This document shows positions 1 to 8,300 of a stretch of 57,173 nucleotides of DNA, piece by piece (position 1 is the stretch's first letter; each line of letters starts with the position of its first letter). Source of the DNA: RXIX01 sp003989075 (GTDB lineage: Bacteria; Pseudomonadota; Gammaproteobacteria; Competibacterales; Competibacteraceae); NCBI GenBank assembly GCA_029780415.1, contig JAKOYN010000129.1:1-57173 (forward strand), given 5' to 3'. The position numbers and the translations under genes were made by a program. The notes beneath the pieces are model-generated. The model ran no database searches. It was not told the DNA's origin and saw only the letters and a list, made by a program, of their open reading frames with translations.

Positions 1-66
1 AATCAGGCGTTGATGGACGAGTCTACCTTCACCGTTATTCGTTGGATGAAAAAAATCAACAACTAG
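1..66 (+). CDS. 3' end of an upstream gene (partial)
   Basis: Frame 1 reads 21 codons and ends at a TAG at 64-66; the peptide ends in TVIRWMKKINN. Only the C-terminus is in the window, so no family can be assigned. The next gene starts 32 bases later on the same strand with its own GGAG ribosome binding site, so the two are probably co-transcribed. Given the phosphorothioation-type genes downstream, a DNA sulfur-modification gene (dnd or ssp) is the natural guess, but nothing in these 21 residues proves it. Confidence 0.5.
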   Translation, partial: NQALMDESTFTVIRWMKKINN

Positions 67-97
67 AGATCGGCTAGTAAAAAATTGGAGACCAAAA

Positions 98-1699
98 ATG
101 ACTGATACTGACCATGAGATTAACTACACGGAAATTCTAGCCAAGTTTCCATCCAATGAAGAGTCATCAGAAGATAAAGAAATCAAGGCCGATAAGAAAA
201 ATCCTGCAATCCGTTTATACGGGAGACGCTTTAGACAAGATCAAACACCGATAGAATATTTGGCCGAATTTCTCCTTGTTTTTTCTTCTTCAAAAAGCGA
301 ACAAGGCGACGAAGCCTATAAATTCACCATCAATCCTTCAAGTTCCGGTTATTATCCAGAAAACAGGATGGCACTTAAACTATTCTCTTTTTTTCCATAC
401 TCAAAACTCGAAACACGCCACCCGGTACATCGCCAAGCCTATTTGGATTGCCTTGAATTAGTCAGGGATGCTGTATCAGGATGCGTGGATCATGAAAAAA
501 AAGATGAAGCAGTAAGGCTTATTCAAAGCCTTTTTCATGGTTTTGTAGGTGTCGCAAAAAACCGTACATGGGTTACTTATACATTCATACCTGCATCTAT
601 TTCTTTACTTGCCCGGGAATTGGATTGGCTTAACTCAAAAGCTATCGAAGACAAGTCATTAAAAAAATGGGATTCCGATCAAGATATTAAAAAATACTTT
701 GCTGCTGATCGCCATAACTTCATGGCCAGGGGCGGCGAAGTATTATTTCTGCAATTAGCCAATCTTTTTATTAAAGCAAATGACCACAATATTAAACATA
801 TGCTTGAAAAAAAAGAATACCAACATATTAATAAAAACCTAGCGAACCTAAAAGAAAACCTGGAAGAAAAATTAAGACAAATACTCGAAGAAACCATAAA
901 ACCAATTGGCGGCTTAGCTCAACTAATTGAAAACAGACTTGAAAAATACAAACTAGACATCAATAAAAAGGCCAACTTAGGCTGGGCTCCAGCAATAAGC
1001 AAACCAGAATCACTGCTATTCGCACATGAAATGAACAACATATGCTCCTCAAAACTAGATGCACTGGATAAACTGGAGCTTTTAAAAACACTTTGTTGCC
1101 TACAAGTACTACGCAGCCTTTGTTTCCAAGCTAATCGTATTGATGACATGCAAAAAAAGACGGCGGGCTTTATTGGCCAATATGCTTGGGTAGCAAGCGA
1201 TCCGCAGGCAACAATCAACACACCAATCCGGCAAATTGCACAAATTTCATTTGATCGAATAGATAGAACTCTTTTTAGAGTTTTAAGAAAAAAGGAAATT
1301 CAGCCTTCCAAAGAAAAACCTAAAACTTCCGAAGCAGAAAAGCATGGATACCAAATATTCAAAAAGATTTCCAAAGAAATCGGCCTGGTAATTCCAATAA
1401 AAGGCCAAGGCCAACGTTTCACGCTGAATCAAAATTTATTACGCTTTCTTGTAGCCGCCTTAATCAAGCCCGGAGAACGGGTACGCCTCACTGTATTTTA
1501 CCAACGGGTTTTTGCCCACTACGGCATCGCCCTAGGCGGCCATGAACTCACCACCGCCCTGACATGGATTGGCCATGAATCGGGTGGAACAAGCTACGCC
1601 GTCTCATCCAGCACCGCATGGATTGAAGAAGCCCTGCAACAAGGCGGATTCCTGGTTGAACTATCCGACGCCGTATCAATAGTTCACAACCCTGCTTGA
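98..1699 (+). CDS. Uncharacterised protein, first gene of the PT-type defence module
   Basis: 533 residues. ATG 98 is preceded by GGAG about eight bases upstream. I do not recognise a catalytic domain: there is no Walker A motif and no membrane segment. The N-terminus (about 1-40) is acidic and Lys/Glu-rich. A helical charged stretch around 225-300, rich in Lys, Glu, Leu and Asn, could be a coiled coil, and a compact C-terminal part (about 420-533) resembles a winged-helix-like end. The gene is distinctly more A+T-rich than everything after 1745, with many AAA/AAT codons, which suggests separate acquisition. It lies 45 bases upstream of the DptH-like ATPase on the same strand. By position it may be the first component of a four-gene PT-dependent restriction module of the PbeABCD type known from archaea and bacteria; that is inference from order and size, not from a recognised sequence motif. 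Confidence 0.75.
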   Translation: MTDTDHEINYTEILAKFPSNEESSEDKEIKADKKNPAIRLYGRRFRQDQTPIEYLAEFLLVFSSSKSEQGDEAYKFTINPSSSGYYPENRMALKLFSFFPYSKLETRHPVHRQAYLDCLELVRDAVSGCVDHEKKDEAVRLIQSLFHGFVGVAKNRTWVTYTFIPASISLLARELDWLNSKAIEDKSLKKWDSDQDIKKYFAADRHNFMARGGEVLFLQLANLFIKANDHNIKHMLEKKEYQHINKNLANLKENLEEKLRQILEETIKPIGGLAQLIENRLEKYKLDINKKANLGWAPAISKPESLLFAHEMNNICSSKLDALDKLELLKTLCCLQVLRSLCFQANRIDDMQKKTAGFIGQYAWVASDPQATINTPIRQIAQISFDRIDRTLFRVLRKKEIQPSKEKPKTSEAEKHGYQIFKKISKEIGLVIPIKGQGQRFTLNQNLLRFLVAALIKPGERVRLTVFYQRVFAHYGIALGGHELTTALTWIGHESGGTSYAVSSSTAWIEEALQQGGFLVELSDAVSIVHNPA

Positions 1700-1744
1700 C
1701 CTCCTCCCCACCGTAAACGACGGGGCCTCTCGCGGAGAATCCTG
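1700..1744 (+). promoter_or_regulatory. Hairpin leader and RBS of the DptH-like gene
   Basis: A short GC hairpin (CCGT/ACGG with flanking CCCC/GGGG, about 1705-1725) is followed by GGAGAA five bases before ATG 1745. The stretch 1731-1749 is identical to 19759-19777 in front of thiD, and both copies are preceded by a CCCC...GGG hairpin. This could be the remnant of a mobile-element end (IS200/IS605 right ends look similar) or a recurrent translation-start cassette. Confidence 0.45.
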
Positions 1745-4700
1745 ATGAACCTCTTCATCGAAAGCATCAACGACTACATCAAAAACCAATGGAACCAAAC
1801 CCTCAACGCAAGCAACGGAACCCACGAAGCACGCTTCATCATTGAAAGTCTCGACCCACACAGCGTCGTCCAACTCTTCACCAGTCTCGAAGAACACAAA
1901 CTGCACTGGATGCAGGAAAAAAAACTCGAATGCCACTTCCGTGTTGCCAAAGGACTCTGGAACGACTGGCACAGCAAACTCAGCCCCCTCAATCCAAATG
2001 GGCCCGCCCCAAGCCTACCGGCAGATCTACGCGAACACTGGATTGACCAGGAAGACCGCCTCACCTGGTACCGCAACCGCAACTGCCCCAAAGACCATGA
2101 CGGCCTCATCATCGTCCTGGTTGGCTTCAACCACGCCTCCGACCAAGGCGGCCTCGCTGACTTCCACCTCATCGACGAACAACGCATCTGGCAAAACCTG
2201 CAACACAACTACTCCGACTGGATCAAACGCCTCAGCCAACGACTCAGCCTCTCCCCCAACGAACGCCAAATCGAACGCCTCGAAAACACCATTCAACAAC
2301 TCTTCACAATCAGACCACGCCGACTCGCCAAACTCGCCGAATATTTCGAACGCGAAATCATCGCCCAGGACAGCTTCCACAGCCTCGACGAAATCACCGA
2401 AAAATTCCACGCCAGACTCCCCTTCTGGGGCATCCCACCCCTCTTCATCGACCCCACCGCAAAAAAAGGCCGCAACAAGGAACTCATCAAGGAAGCCGGC
2501 AAATTCATCACCCACCAACGCTACAAATCCAGCTCCGAACAGAAAAAAGTCTGGGACAAACTGCAAACAGCCATTGACGACCCCACACAGGACTTCGCAA
2601 TTCCACACACCATCAGCCCCGAACCCCTGTACAGCGACTTCAACGCCTTCAAGGACACCCTGCACGCCTTCATCTTCGACGCCAACGCCAGCGCCGAAGC
2701 AAAACTCCTGCAAACCAACCTATGCCCAATCCTCGACATCATCCGCCAGAAAGGCACAAAACCGGGCTCCAAAACCAGAAAAACCATACCACGCCTCTCC
2801 GGCTTCAGCCTCGACGTATTCCTGCAGGCCATTTGGAAAACCCTGGCCGAATACAAAAAGGAAGCCGACGCTGATTCACTCATCGACCACCTCAACGCCA
2901 TCCACATCAATATCAGCCAATTCAAGCACGACCTGCAAAGTGACGGCAATCCCAGCACCAACACCCAAGCCCAGGACATCATTCAAGCCCAGGACATCAT
3001 TCAAGGCTGCCTTGGCGGACTCCCCGAATGGCTTGAAAAAAACCTCGAATTACGACTGCCCTGCGACGACCAACAAGCCCAGCAACACCAGAACCATTGG
3101 GACAAAATCATTCCCATTACCCTCGACATGAGCAATATCAGCTTCGGCACCAGCAAAGCCAAACCCCACCTGATCTTTACAATCACCCTCGACATCACCG
3201 ACGCACCTGAACCCTCTGAGTCCAGGAACAGGGAGTCATCTTCAAACCTCGACATCACCGACGCACCTGAACCCTTCAGCCGCATCTTCCAATGGTCCCT
3301 TGGTCCCACCCAGGCCGAACGGGTACGCCACGCCTACACCAAAACCGTCCTCGAAAAATACCCGCAATACAGCCCATTCCTGCCCGCCTTCACTCTCTCC
3401 AGCGTTGAAATGACCGCCTTCTACTTCGCCGCCGATGCCGACGAAGCCAACCGCCTGATCGGCCAAGCCCTGGCCGACATGCAACCCCTCAACCTGTTCG
3501 CAGACATCAACAACCAGACCCTCGACCCACAACTCCATCAACACAGCATCCAACTCATCAACGCCTACAAGGCATTCCTGGACTGCGCCAGCGAGCGCGG
3601 CTATTACCACGCCCTGAATGAATCCTACCTGCCCCTGGCACGCAGCTATATCGCCCTGGCCAAACAGGTTCTCGATCCCACACTGCGTGGCAGCAGCGCC
3701 CTGCTACACCGCCTCTACAAAGCATTCCTGCTGATCGACGCCAAGACCCAGCCCAATGACGACTACCTGCGCGCCGCCATCGCCTGGGGCATCAGCCCAC
3801 CGGTAATCGAACTCACCCACGCCCGCACCCGCTTCCTCTGCGACGGCTTCCCGGAAGCCTGCGCCGCACTGCTCCTGAACCACAATGGCGAAGCCGCCTT
3901 TAACAGCCTGTTCAATCTCGCCGAAATCCACCGTCCCCTGGCCGGACTGGTCATCAATCCCACCCACACCCTCTCCGCCGCAATTAAATCCTACGGCCTG
4001 CTGCACTACCTCGGTGAACGCCCCTCAGCCGAAAAAAGCCTCGCCGTACAAACCCTGCTGCGCGACGAAGACAGCGACGACGACGACCCCATCAGCGACA
4101 TCGTCCGCCCCAGCAAGGAAAGCAAAGTCGTCCAACAGGTGCTCGACGACTACCTGTCGCTCTATCCCTTCGCCGAAGACGGCCTGCGCATTATCGCCCT
4201 GCATGTTGAAGAACTCGGCACCCTGCTCGCCGGCATCCATCAATTCCTGCGCGCACATCTCCAGAACTCCACCCCGGAATGGCCCGCCTTTCACTGCGAA
4301 TTAATGGTCTATTCCACCTCCTCATCACCCCTGATCATGGAAAATCGCCTCGCCGCCTGGCGCGAGACCCTGTATGAGGACTATCGCGAAAAAGGCCGAC
4401 CGCTGACACTCTCCATCGGTCACCGCTTCGCCCCCGATCCAAAGCGCATGATCGAACTGCTCAACCAGGAACAGCGACTCTACGACATCGCCTTTCTATT
4501 CCATTTCCTGGCCGGTAATCTCTCCGGCGAAACCGAAGCAGCCCTGCCATTCCAATTCGGCTTCGACTGCAGCAGCGACGCCTACCACATCAGTCCATTC
4601 CCCATCAGCGAATACCCGCGCCCCATTCAACACAACGACGCTCAGCGCCGGCAAAGCCTGCTCAGCAATCGCCGCCTGCAAATGCAAACCCGCCATGCCG

Positions 4701-7312
4701 ATCTTTCCGCCCGCCTATGCCATCCACACGGCAACAGTCAGGACAACATCATTGTGGGCCGCGCCGATTACCAACCCTGGCAAGCGCTGGTCGAAACCCT
4801 GCACAACAAGGCGCAATGGGTCGCCTGCATCGACCCCTTCATCGATAAGCGCCTGCTCGGCAACGATACATCCTGCGAATCCAACCCACGCCGCAAGATC
4901 GTCGGCTTTAGCTCCGGACTCGGCGCCTATGGCGAATTAAATCTCTCCATCTCCACCGAACAGGACACCCTCGATCAACTCAGTAATCTGGTGCAACATC
5001 ACCTGATTAGCCTGTTGCCGTTTCAGAATCCAGCACCCCTGCAGGCCATGGCAATCAAGGTCGTCAATGCAGCCGAAGCGATCATCGGCCTGTCCTCACT
5101 GCGCGCCGTGGTTGGGCACGGCGAGAAAATCCGCGAAGTCGTCGGTTTCGCCGCGATTCAGCGCGCCCTGCAACAACCACAGGCAGCGCGCATGACACAA
5201 CTGCTGCCCATCGATGCCTTCCTGCACTGGTTCGACGGCAGCGACATCAGCGCCCGCCCCGATCTGCTGCAACTGGCGCTGACCGTGCGCGAAAATGACC
5301 TGCCGCTGATTCAGGCTGTGATCATTGAATGCAAGTTCGCCCAATACAATCCAGCCCATATCCTGAAAGCCAGCAATCAGGTGCAACAGGGCCTGAGTCA
5401 CTTTGTGCCGCTGTTCGCGCCAAATATTCCCGATATACACCGCATCAGCTTCGACCGCCGCTACTGGTGGGCGCAATTGCATCGCGCCCTAACCTCGCGC
5501 TCAACAGTCTCTCTGTCTGATCAGGATTGGCGGCAACTGGATCACGCCCTGGAACAACTCAAGGAAGGCTATTACGAAATCGCCTGGCAAAGCGCCATTT
5601 TCACCTTCTGGACCAATGAACCCAGCCCGACTCCCGTCATCAACACCCTGCCACTTGAGGCAAACGTAATCGAATTACCGATCGCCATGGCCCTGCATCA
5701 GCCCTTGGCAATCGAACATATCGCGCTTGGTTATGAAGGAATCAGCGCACTGTTCAACGACACCCACACGCCGCCGCCCATTGTCCTGCACAGTCCCACC
5801 CTGCATATGCGCGCACAGATAGGATCGGGCTACAGGGATACATTGGACCAAACAGTTCAGCCTGAGCAAACCGTGCAGCCTGTACCAACAGTTCAGCCTG
5901 CACCAACAGTTCAGCCTGCACCAACAGTTCAGCCTGTACAAACCGCGCAACCGGATCAAACGATTCAGCCTGTTCAAACAGATCAACGGGACTTTCGCTT
6001 TTCGTCATTCCCGCGTATGCGGGAATCCAGTAGCTTGTTGGAAAGAATGGATACCCGCTTTCGCGGATATGACGGAAAAAGTCAGGCAAGCGAAAGCCCT
6101 GATCAAGTAATCGACCCAGAGCCCACCTCACCCATCATCCAGCTTATCGAACCGCTGCAAGCAGTTCCCACAAAACTCCTGCTCGGCACACGCAGCAATG
6201 GCGAACCGGTGTATTGGCATTACGGCCATGACAAACTCGATAATCGCCATATGCTGATCTTTGGCTCCTCGGGATCGGGCAAAACCTACAGCATTCAATG
6301 CCTGCTGGCAGAAATGGCTTGGCAGCGCTTGCGCTCAATCATCATCGACTATACCGATGGTTTCCTGCCGCAGCATATCGAACCGCTTTTCAGGCAAGCC
6401 GCCCAGCCCAGGAACTATTTCGTTATCAGCGATCAATTGCCGCTCAATCCATTCCGGCGACAAAAATACATCCTCGATCCCTCACAACCGCCTTTCGAGG
6501 AAAGACCTTTCAACGTCGCCACACGCATCGCCAGCATTTTCACATCGGTCTTCACCAGCATGGGCGATCAACAGCAATCAGCCCTGACCCGCGTTCTGGA
6601 AACTGGCATCACCGACAATCCGCAATTCTCACTGGAAGACCTGCTGGCCGGTTTGGGCAAGGAAAACTCATATGGCCAAACCCTGTCCAGCAAACTGGAA
6701 CCGCTGATCAGAGCCAAACCCTTTCGCCAGGACAATGATTCGGCTTGGGACACCATCCTCAACTCACCCACGCATTGGGTGCATATCCTGCAACTCAAGG
6801 GAATGGCCAGAGACATCCAGCGCCTGGTGATCGAATTCGTCCTATGGGATCTTTATGACCATGCCTGCAACACCGGCAGCAAGCATCAACCCATTCCCGT
6901 GGTGCTCGACGAAGTCCAGAATCTGGACCACCGCAATGATTCACCACTGGATAAAATGCTGCGCGAAGGGCGCAAGTTTGGCCTGTCGCTGATTCTGGCC
7001 ACGCAAACCGCCAGCAGGTTCAGCCAGGAAGAACGGGATCGCCTGTTTATGGCCGGCCATAAGCTCTTTTTCAAGCCCGCCGACACCGAAATCGCCAGCT
7101 TCGCCCAACTGCTCAGCCAGTCCACGGGCCTGCCAAAAAATGAATGGAGCGAAAAGCTGTCACGCCTGGAAAAAGGTCAGTGCTGGTCACTGGGACAGGT
7201 GCCAACCTCCAGTGGCTCGCTGCAACAGAAACCGGTTCTGATCACCATAACGCCGCTGGAAAAACGCAATCTGCATAACAGCGCCGCCCTGAACCCGGTG
7301 CAGCTCGCATGA
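1745..7312 (+). CDS. DptH/DndH-like HerA-FtsK family ATPase of a PT-dependent defence system
   Basis: 1855 residues. The C-terminal ~400 residues are a HerA/FtsK-type motor. VYWHYGHDKLDNRHMLIFG leads into Walker A GSSGSGKT (1507-1514), then IIIDYTDGFLP, Walker B VVLDEVQNLDHR (D1722/E1723), and ATQTASRF as a sensor-like segment. The YWxYGH...IxDYT(D/E)GFLP signature is what I know from DptH (DndH), the ATPase subunit of DptFGH that restricts DNA lacking phosphorothioate. The first ~1360 residues are unrecognised and probably recognise DNA or partners. Between them lies a low-complexity linker: TVQP hexapeptide repeats (about 1369-1414) and then ~38 residues encoded by an inserted palindromic repeat (5987-6102). 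The stop overlaps the next start (ATGA at 7309), so translation is coupled. The assignment to a DptH-like ATPase is firm for the motor and open for the rest. Confidence 0.85.
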   Translation: MNLFIESINDYIKNQWNQTLNASNGTHEARFIIESLDPHSVVQLFTSLEEHKLHWMQEKKLECHFRVAKGLWNDWHSKLSPLNPNGPAPSLPADLREHWIDQEDRLTWYRNRNCPKDHDGLIIVLVGFNHASDQGGLADFHLIDEQRIWQNLQHNYSDWIKRLSQRLSLSPNERQIERLENTIQQLFTIRPRRLAKLAEYFEREIIAQDSFHSLDEITEKFHARLPFWGIPPLFIDPTAKKGRNKELIKEAGKFITHQRYKSSSEQKKVWDKLQTAIDDPTQDFAIPHTISPEPLYSDFNAFKDTLHAFIFDANASAEAKLLQTNLCPILDIIRQKGTKPGSKTRKTIPRLSGFSLDVFLQAIWKTLAEYKKEADADSLIDHLNAIHINISQFKHDLQSDGNPSTNTQAQDIIQAQDIIQGCLGGLPEWLEKNLELRLPCDDQQAQQHQNHWDKIIPITLDMSNISFGTSKAKPHLIFTITLDITDAPEPSESRNRESSSNLDITDAPEPFSRIFQWSLGPTQAERVRHAYTKTVLEKYPQYSPFLPAFTLSSVEMTAFYFAADADEANRLIGQALADMQPLNLFADINNQTLDPQLHQHSIQLINAYKAFLDCASERGYYHALNESYLPLARSYIALAKQVLDPTLRGSSALLHRLYKAFLLIDAKTQPNDDYLRAAIAWGISPPVIELTHARTRFLCDGFPEACAALLLNHNGEAAFNSLFNLAEIHRPLAGLVINPTHTLSAAIKSYGLLHYLGERPSAEKSLAVQTLLRDEDSDDDDPISDIVRPSKESKVVQQVLDDYLSLYPFAEDGLRIIALHVEELGTLLAGIHQFLRAHLQNSTPEWPAFHCELMVYSTSSSPLIMENRLAAWRETLYEDYREKGRPLTLSIGHRFAPDPKRMIELLNQEQRLYDIAFLFHFLAGNLSGETEAALPFQFGFDCSSDAYHISPFPISEYPRPIQHNDAQRRQSLLSNRRLQMQTRHADLSARLCHPHGNSQDNIIVGRADYQPWQALVETLHNKAQWVACIDPFIDKRLLGNDTSCESNPRRKIVGFSSGLGAYGELNLSISTEQDTLDQLSNLVQHHLISLLPFQNPAPLQAMAIKVVNAAEAIIGLSSLRAVVGHGEKIREVVGFAAIQRALQQPQAARMTQLLPIDAFLHWFDGSDISARPDLLQLALTVRENDLPLIQAVIIECKFAQYNPAHILKASNQVQQGLSHFVPLFAPNIPDIHRISFDRRYWWAQLHRALTSRSTVSLSDQDWRQLDHALEQLKEGYYEIAWQSAIFTFWTNEPSPTPVINTLPLEANVIELPIAMALHQPLAIEHIALGYEGISALFNDTHTPPPIVLHSPTLHMRAQIGSGYRDTLDQTVQPEQTVQPVPTVQPAPTVQPAPTVQPVQTAQPDQTIQPVQTDQRDFRFSSFPRMRESSSLLERMDTRFRGYDGKSQASESPDQVIDPEPTSPIIQLIEPLQAVPTKLLLGTRSNGEPVYWHYGHDKLDNRHMLIFGSSGSGKTYSIQCLLAEMAWQRLRSIIIDYTDGFLPQHIEPLFRQAAQPRNYFVISDQLPLNPFRRQKYILDPSQPPFEERPFNVATRIASIFTSVFTSMGDQQQSALTRVLETGITDNPQFSLEDLLAGLGKENSYGQTLSSKLEPLIRAKPFRQDNDSAWDTILNSPTHWVHILQLKGMARDIQRLVIEFVLWDLYDHACNTGSKHQPIPVVLDEVQNLDHRNDSPLDKMLREGRKFGLSLILATQTASRFSQEERDRLFMAGHKLFFKPADTEIASFAQLLSQSTGLPKNEWSEKLSRLEKGQCWSLGQVPTSSGSLQQKPVLITITPLEKRNLHNSAALNPVQLA
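3188..3277 (+). repeat. 60-base-period duplication inside the DptH-like gene
   Basis: A 30-base block encoding LDITDAPEP begins at 3188 and again at 3248, exactly 60 bases later, so the frame is kept. The 30 bases between them encode a Ser/Arg/Glu-rich insert. A second small in-frame duplication (AQDIIQ AQDIIQ) lies just upstream near 2970-3004. Both look like recent slippage or unequal-exchange events within a tolerant linker. Confidence 0.8.
5849..5984 (+). repeat. 18-base tandem repeat encoding TVQPxP hexapeptides
   Basis: About eight imperfect 18-base units encode T-V-Q-P-x-x; the central three units are nearly identical. The period is a multiple of three, so copy-number change would lengthen or shorten the linker before the motor domain without breaking the frame. 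Confidence 0.85.
5987..6102 (-). mobile_element. Shortened MITE-like palindromic element inserted in frame in the DptH-like gene
   Basis: The reverse complement of this stretch matches the core of the elements at 41351-41512 and 54095-54254. It carries the same two hairpins (a GTCATTCCCGCG...CGCGGGAATCCAG type and a GGATACCCGC...GCGGATATGAC type). Its ends GGGACTTTCGCTT and AAGCGAAAGCCCT form terminal inverted repeats. It lacks the ~45-base A+T-rich arm of the other two copies. It is read through in frame and encodes a stretch containing SFPRMRESS and TRFRGYDGK, a peptide typical of translated palindromic repeats rather than of any fold. Confidence 0.88.
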
Positions 7313-8256
7313 GTCGTACAAAACCGCTTGCGCAAAAGACCATGGAACCACCGTCAATTAAAGCCCTGCCTGTCAATTTACCGCGCACTTTTCTGCCGGA
7401 GCGGCGCCTGCTCACGCAATTAATGCGCTTCGCTGCCGCAAATGGTCAGGGCAACAGGCAAGACATCAGCGATGCCACCGGCATTCCAACCGGAGCACAG
7501 AGCGGCAAGGTAGAACCGATGCTCGACTATGCCCAGGGCATGGGCATAATCAACGCCACAGTTCATCGGAGCCATTGGCAACTGAGCTTGACCACGCTCG
7601 GCACTGTCATCCTGCGCGAGGATCCCTTCCTCAGCGAGCCTTTGACTGCCTGGCTGCTGCATCTTATGCTGTGTCGTCGCAATGGCCTGAGCACTCCAGC
7701 CAGCGGCATTGCCGATGCATGGTTTACCCTGTTCGCCGAAAGCAGCTTTCGCCTCGGCCATAGCTTTACCCACGCTGATTATCTGGCGTTCCTGCGCGAA
7801 CGGCATGGCGAAAAAAGCTATCTGCGCTCGTTATCCAGCATTGTCCTGCGCACTTATTTCGAGGAAGGCTGCCTGAATTGTTCGGCGCAAGCCGCTGCAC
7901 CCCTGGCTTTCGCCGATCCGTCATGCCGATATACATCCCGATCCATTCAAAACCAGCGCATCATCCGTCAGGCCGCGCCGCTGGAGACTGCATTCTTTCC
8001 CGCCTACACCGCCTATTTCCATCTGGTTTGGGATGAATTATTTGCCACTGAAACCCAACTGGCACTGGATGAATTCTCCCAAGGCAGCCGCTTTTTCACC
8101 CTATTACACTGGGACGAGAGCAGCGCAGCGATCTGGCTGAACTGGATGAGCGATCATCGCCTGGTGCAACTGGATCGTCATACCGGAACCGCCATGCTGC
8201 TACGCCTGTGCAGCACGGAATCACTGCTGGAAGATATTTACAGTACATTGCTTTAA
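7309..8256 (+). CDS. DUF4007 family protein
   Basis: 315 residues. The start overlaps the stop of the DptH-like gene by four bases (ATGA). The segment FLPERRLLTQLMRFAA...ISDATGIPTGAQSGKVEPMLDYAQGMGII (about 30-85) is the pattern I know from DUF4007 proteins, which are regularly found beside DNA phosphorothioation genes. It looks like a winged-helix-type reader domain with a GIPTG turn. There are no catalytic motifs or membrane segments. The remaining ~230 residues are helical and rich in aromatic residues. Probably a DNA-binding or adaptor subunit for the two large ATPases on either side; the molecular role of this family is not established. Confidence 0.8.
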   Translation: MSRTKPLAQKTMEPPSIKALPVNLPRTFLPERRLLTQLMRFAAANGQGNRQDISDATGIPTGAQSGKVEPMLDYAQGMGIINATVHRSHWQLSLTTLGTVILREDPFLSEPLTAWLLHLMLCRRNGLSTPASGIADAWFTLFAESSFRLGHSFTHADYLAFLRERHGEKSYLRSLSSIVLRTYFEEGCLNCSAQAAAPLAFADPSCRYTSRSIQNQRIIRQAAPLETAFFPAYTAYFHLVWDELFATETQLALDEFSQGSRFFTLLHWDESSAAIWLNWMSDHRLVQLDRHTGTAMLLRLCSTESLLEDIYSTLL

Positions 8257-8300
8257 CAACAGAAAATAAGTACGGCTTCACTGCAAAGGATGTCACGGCG

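Noticed and set aside
1842..3131. Ser/Thr/Pro/Asn-rich 429-codon frame overlapping the DptH-like gene
   Set aside because: Alternate frame of a supported gene; low-complexity composition typical of a shifted frame.
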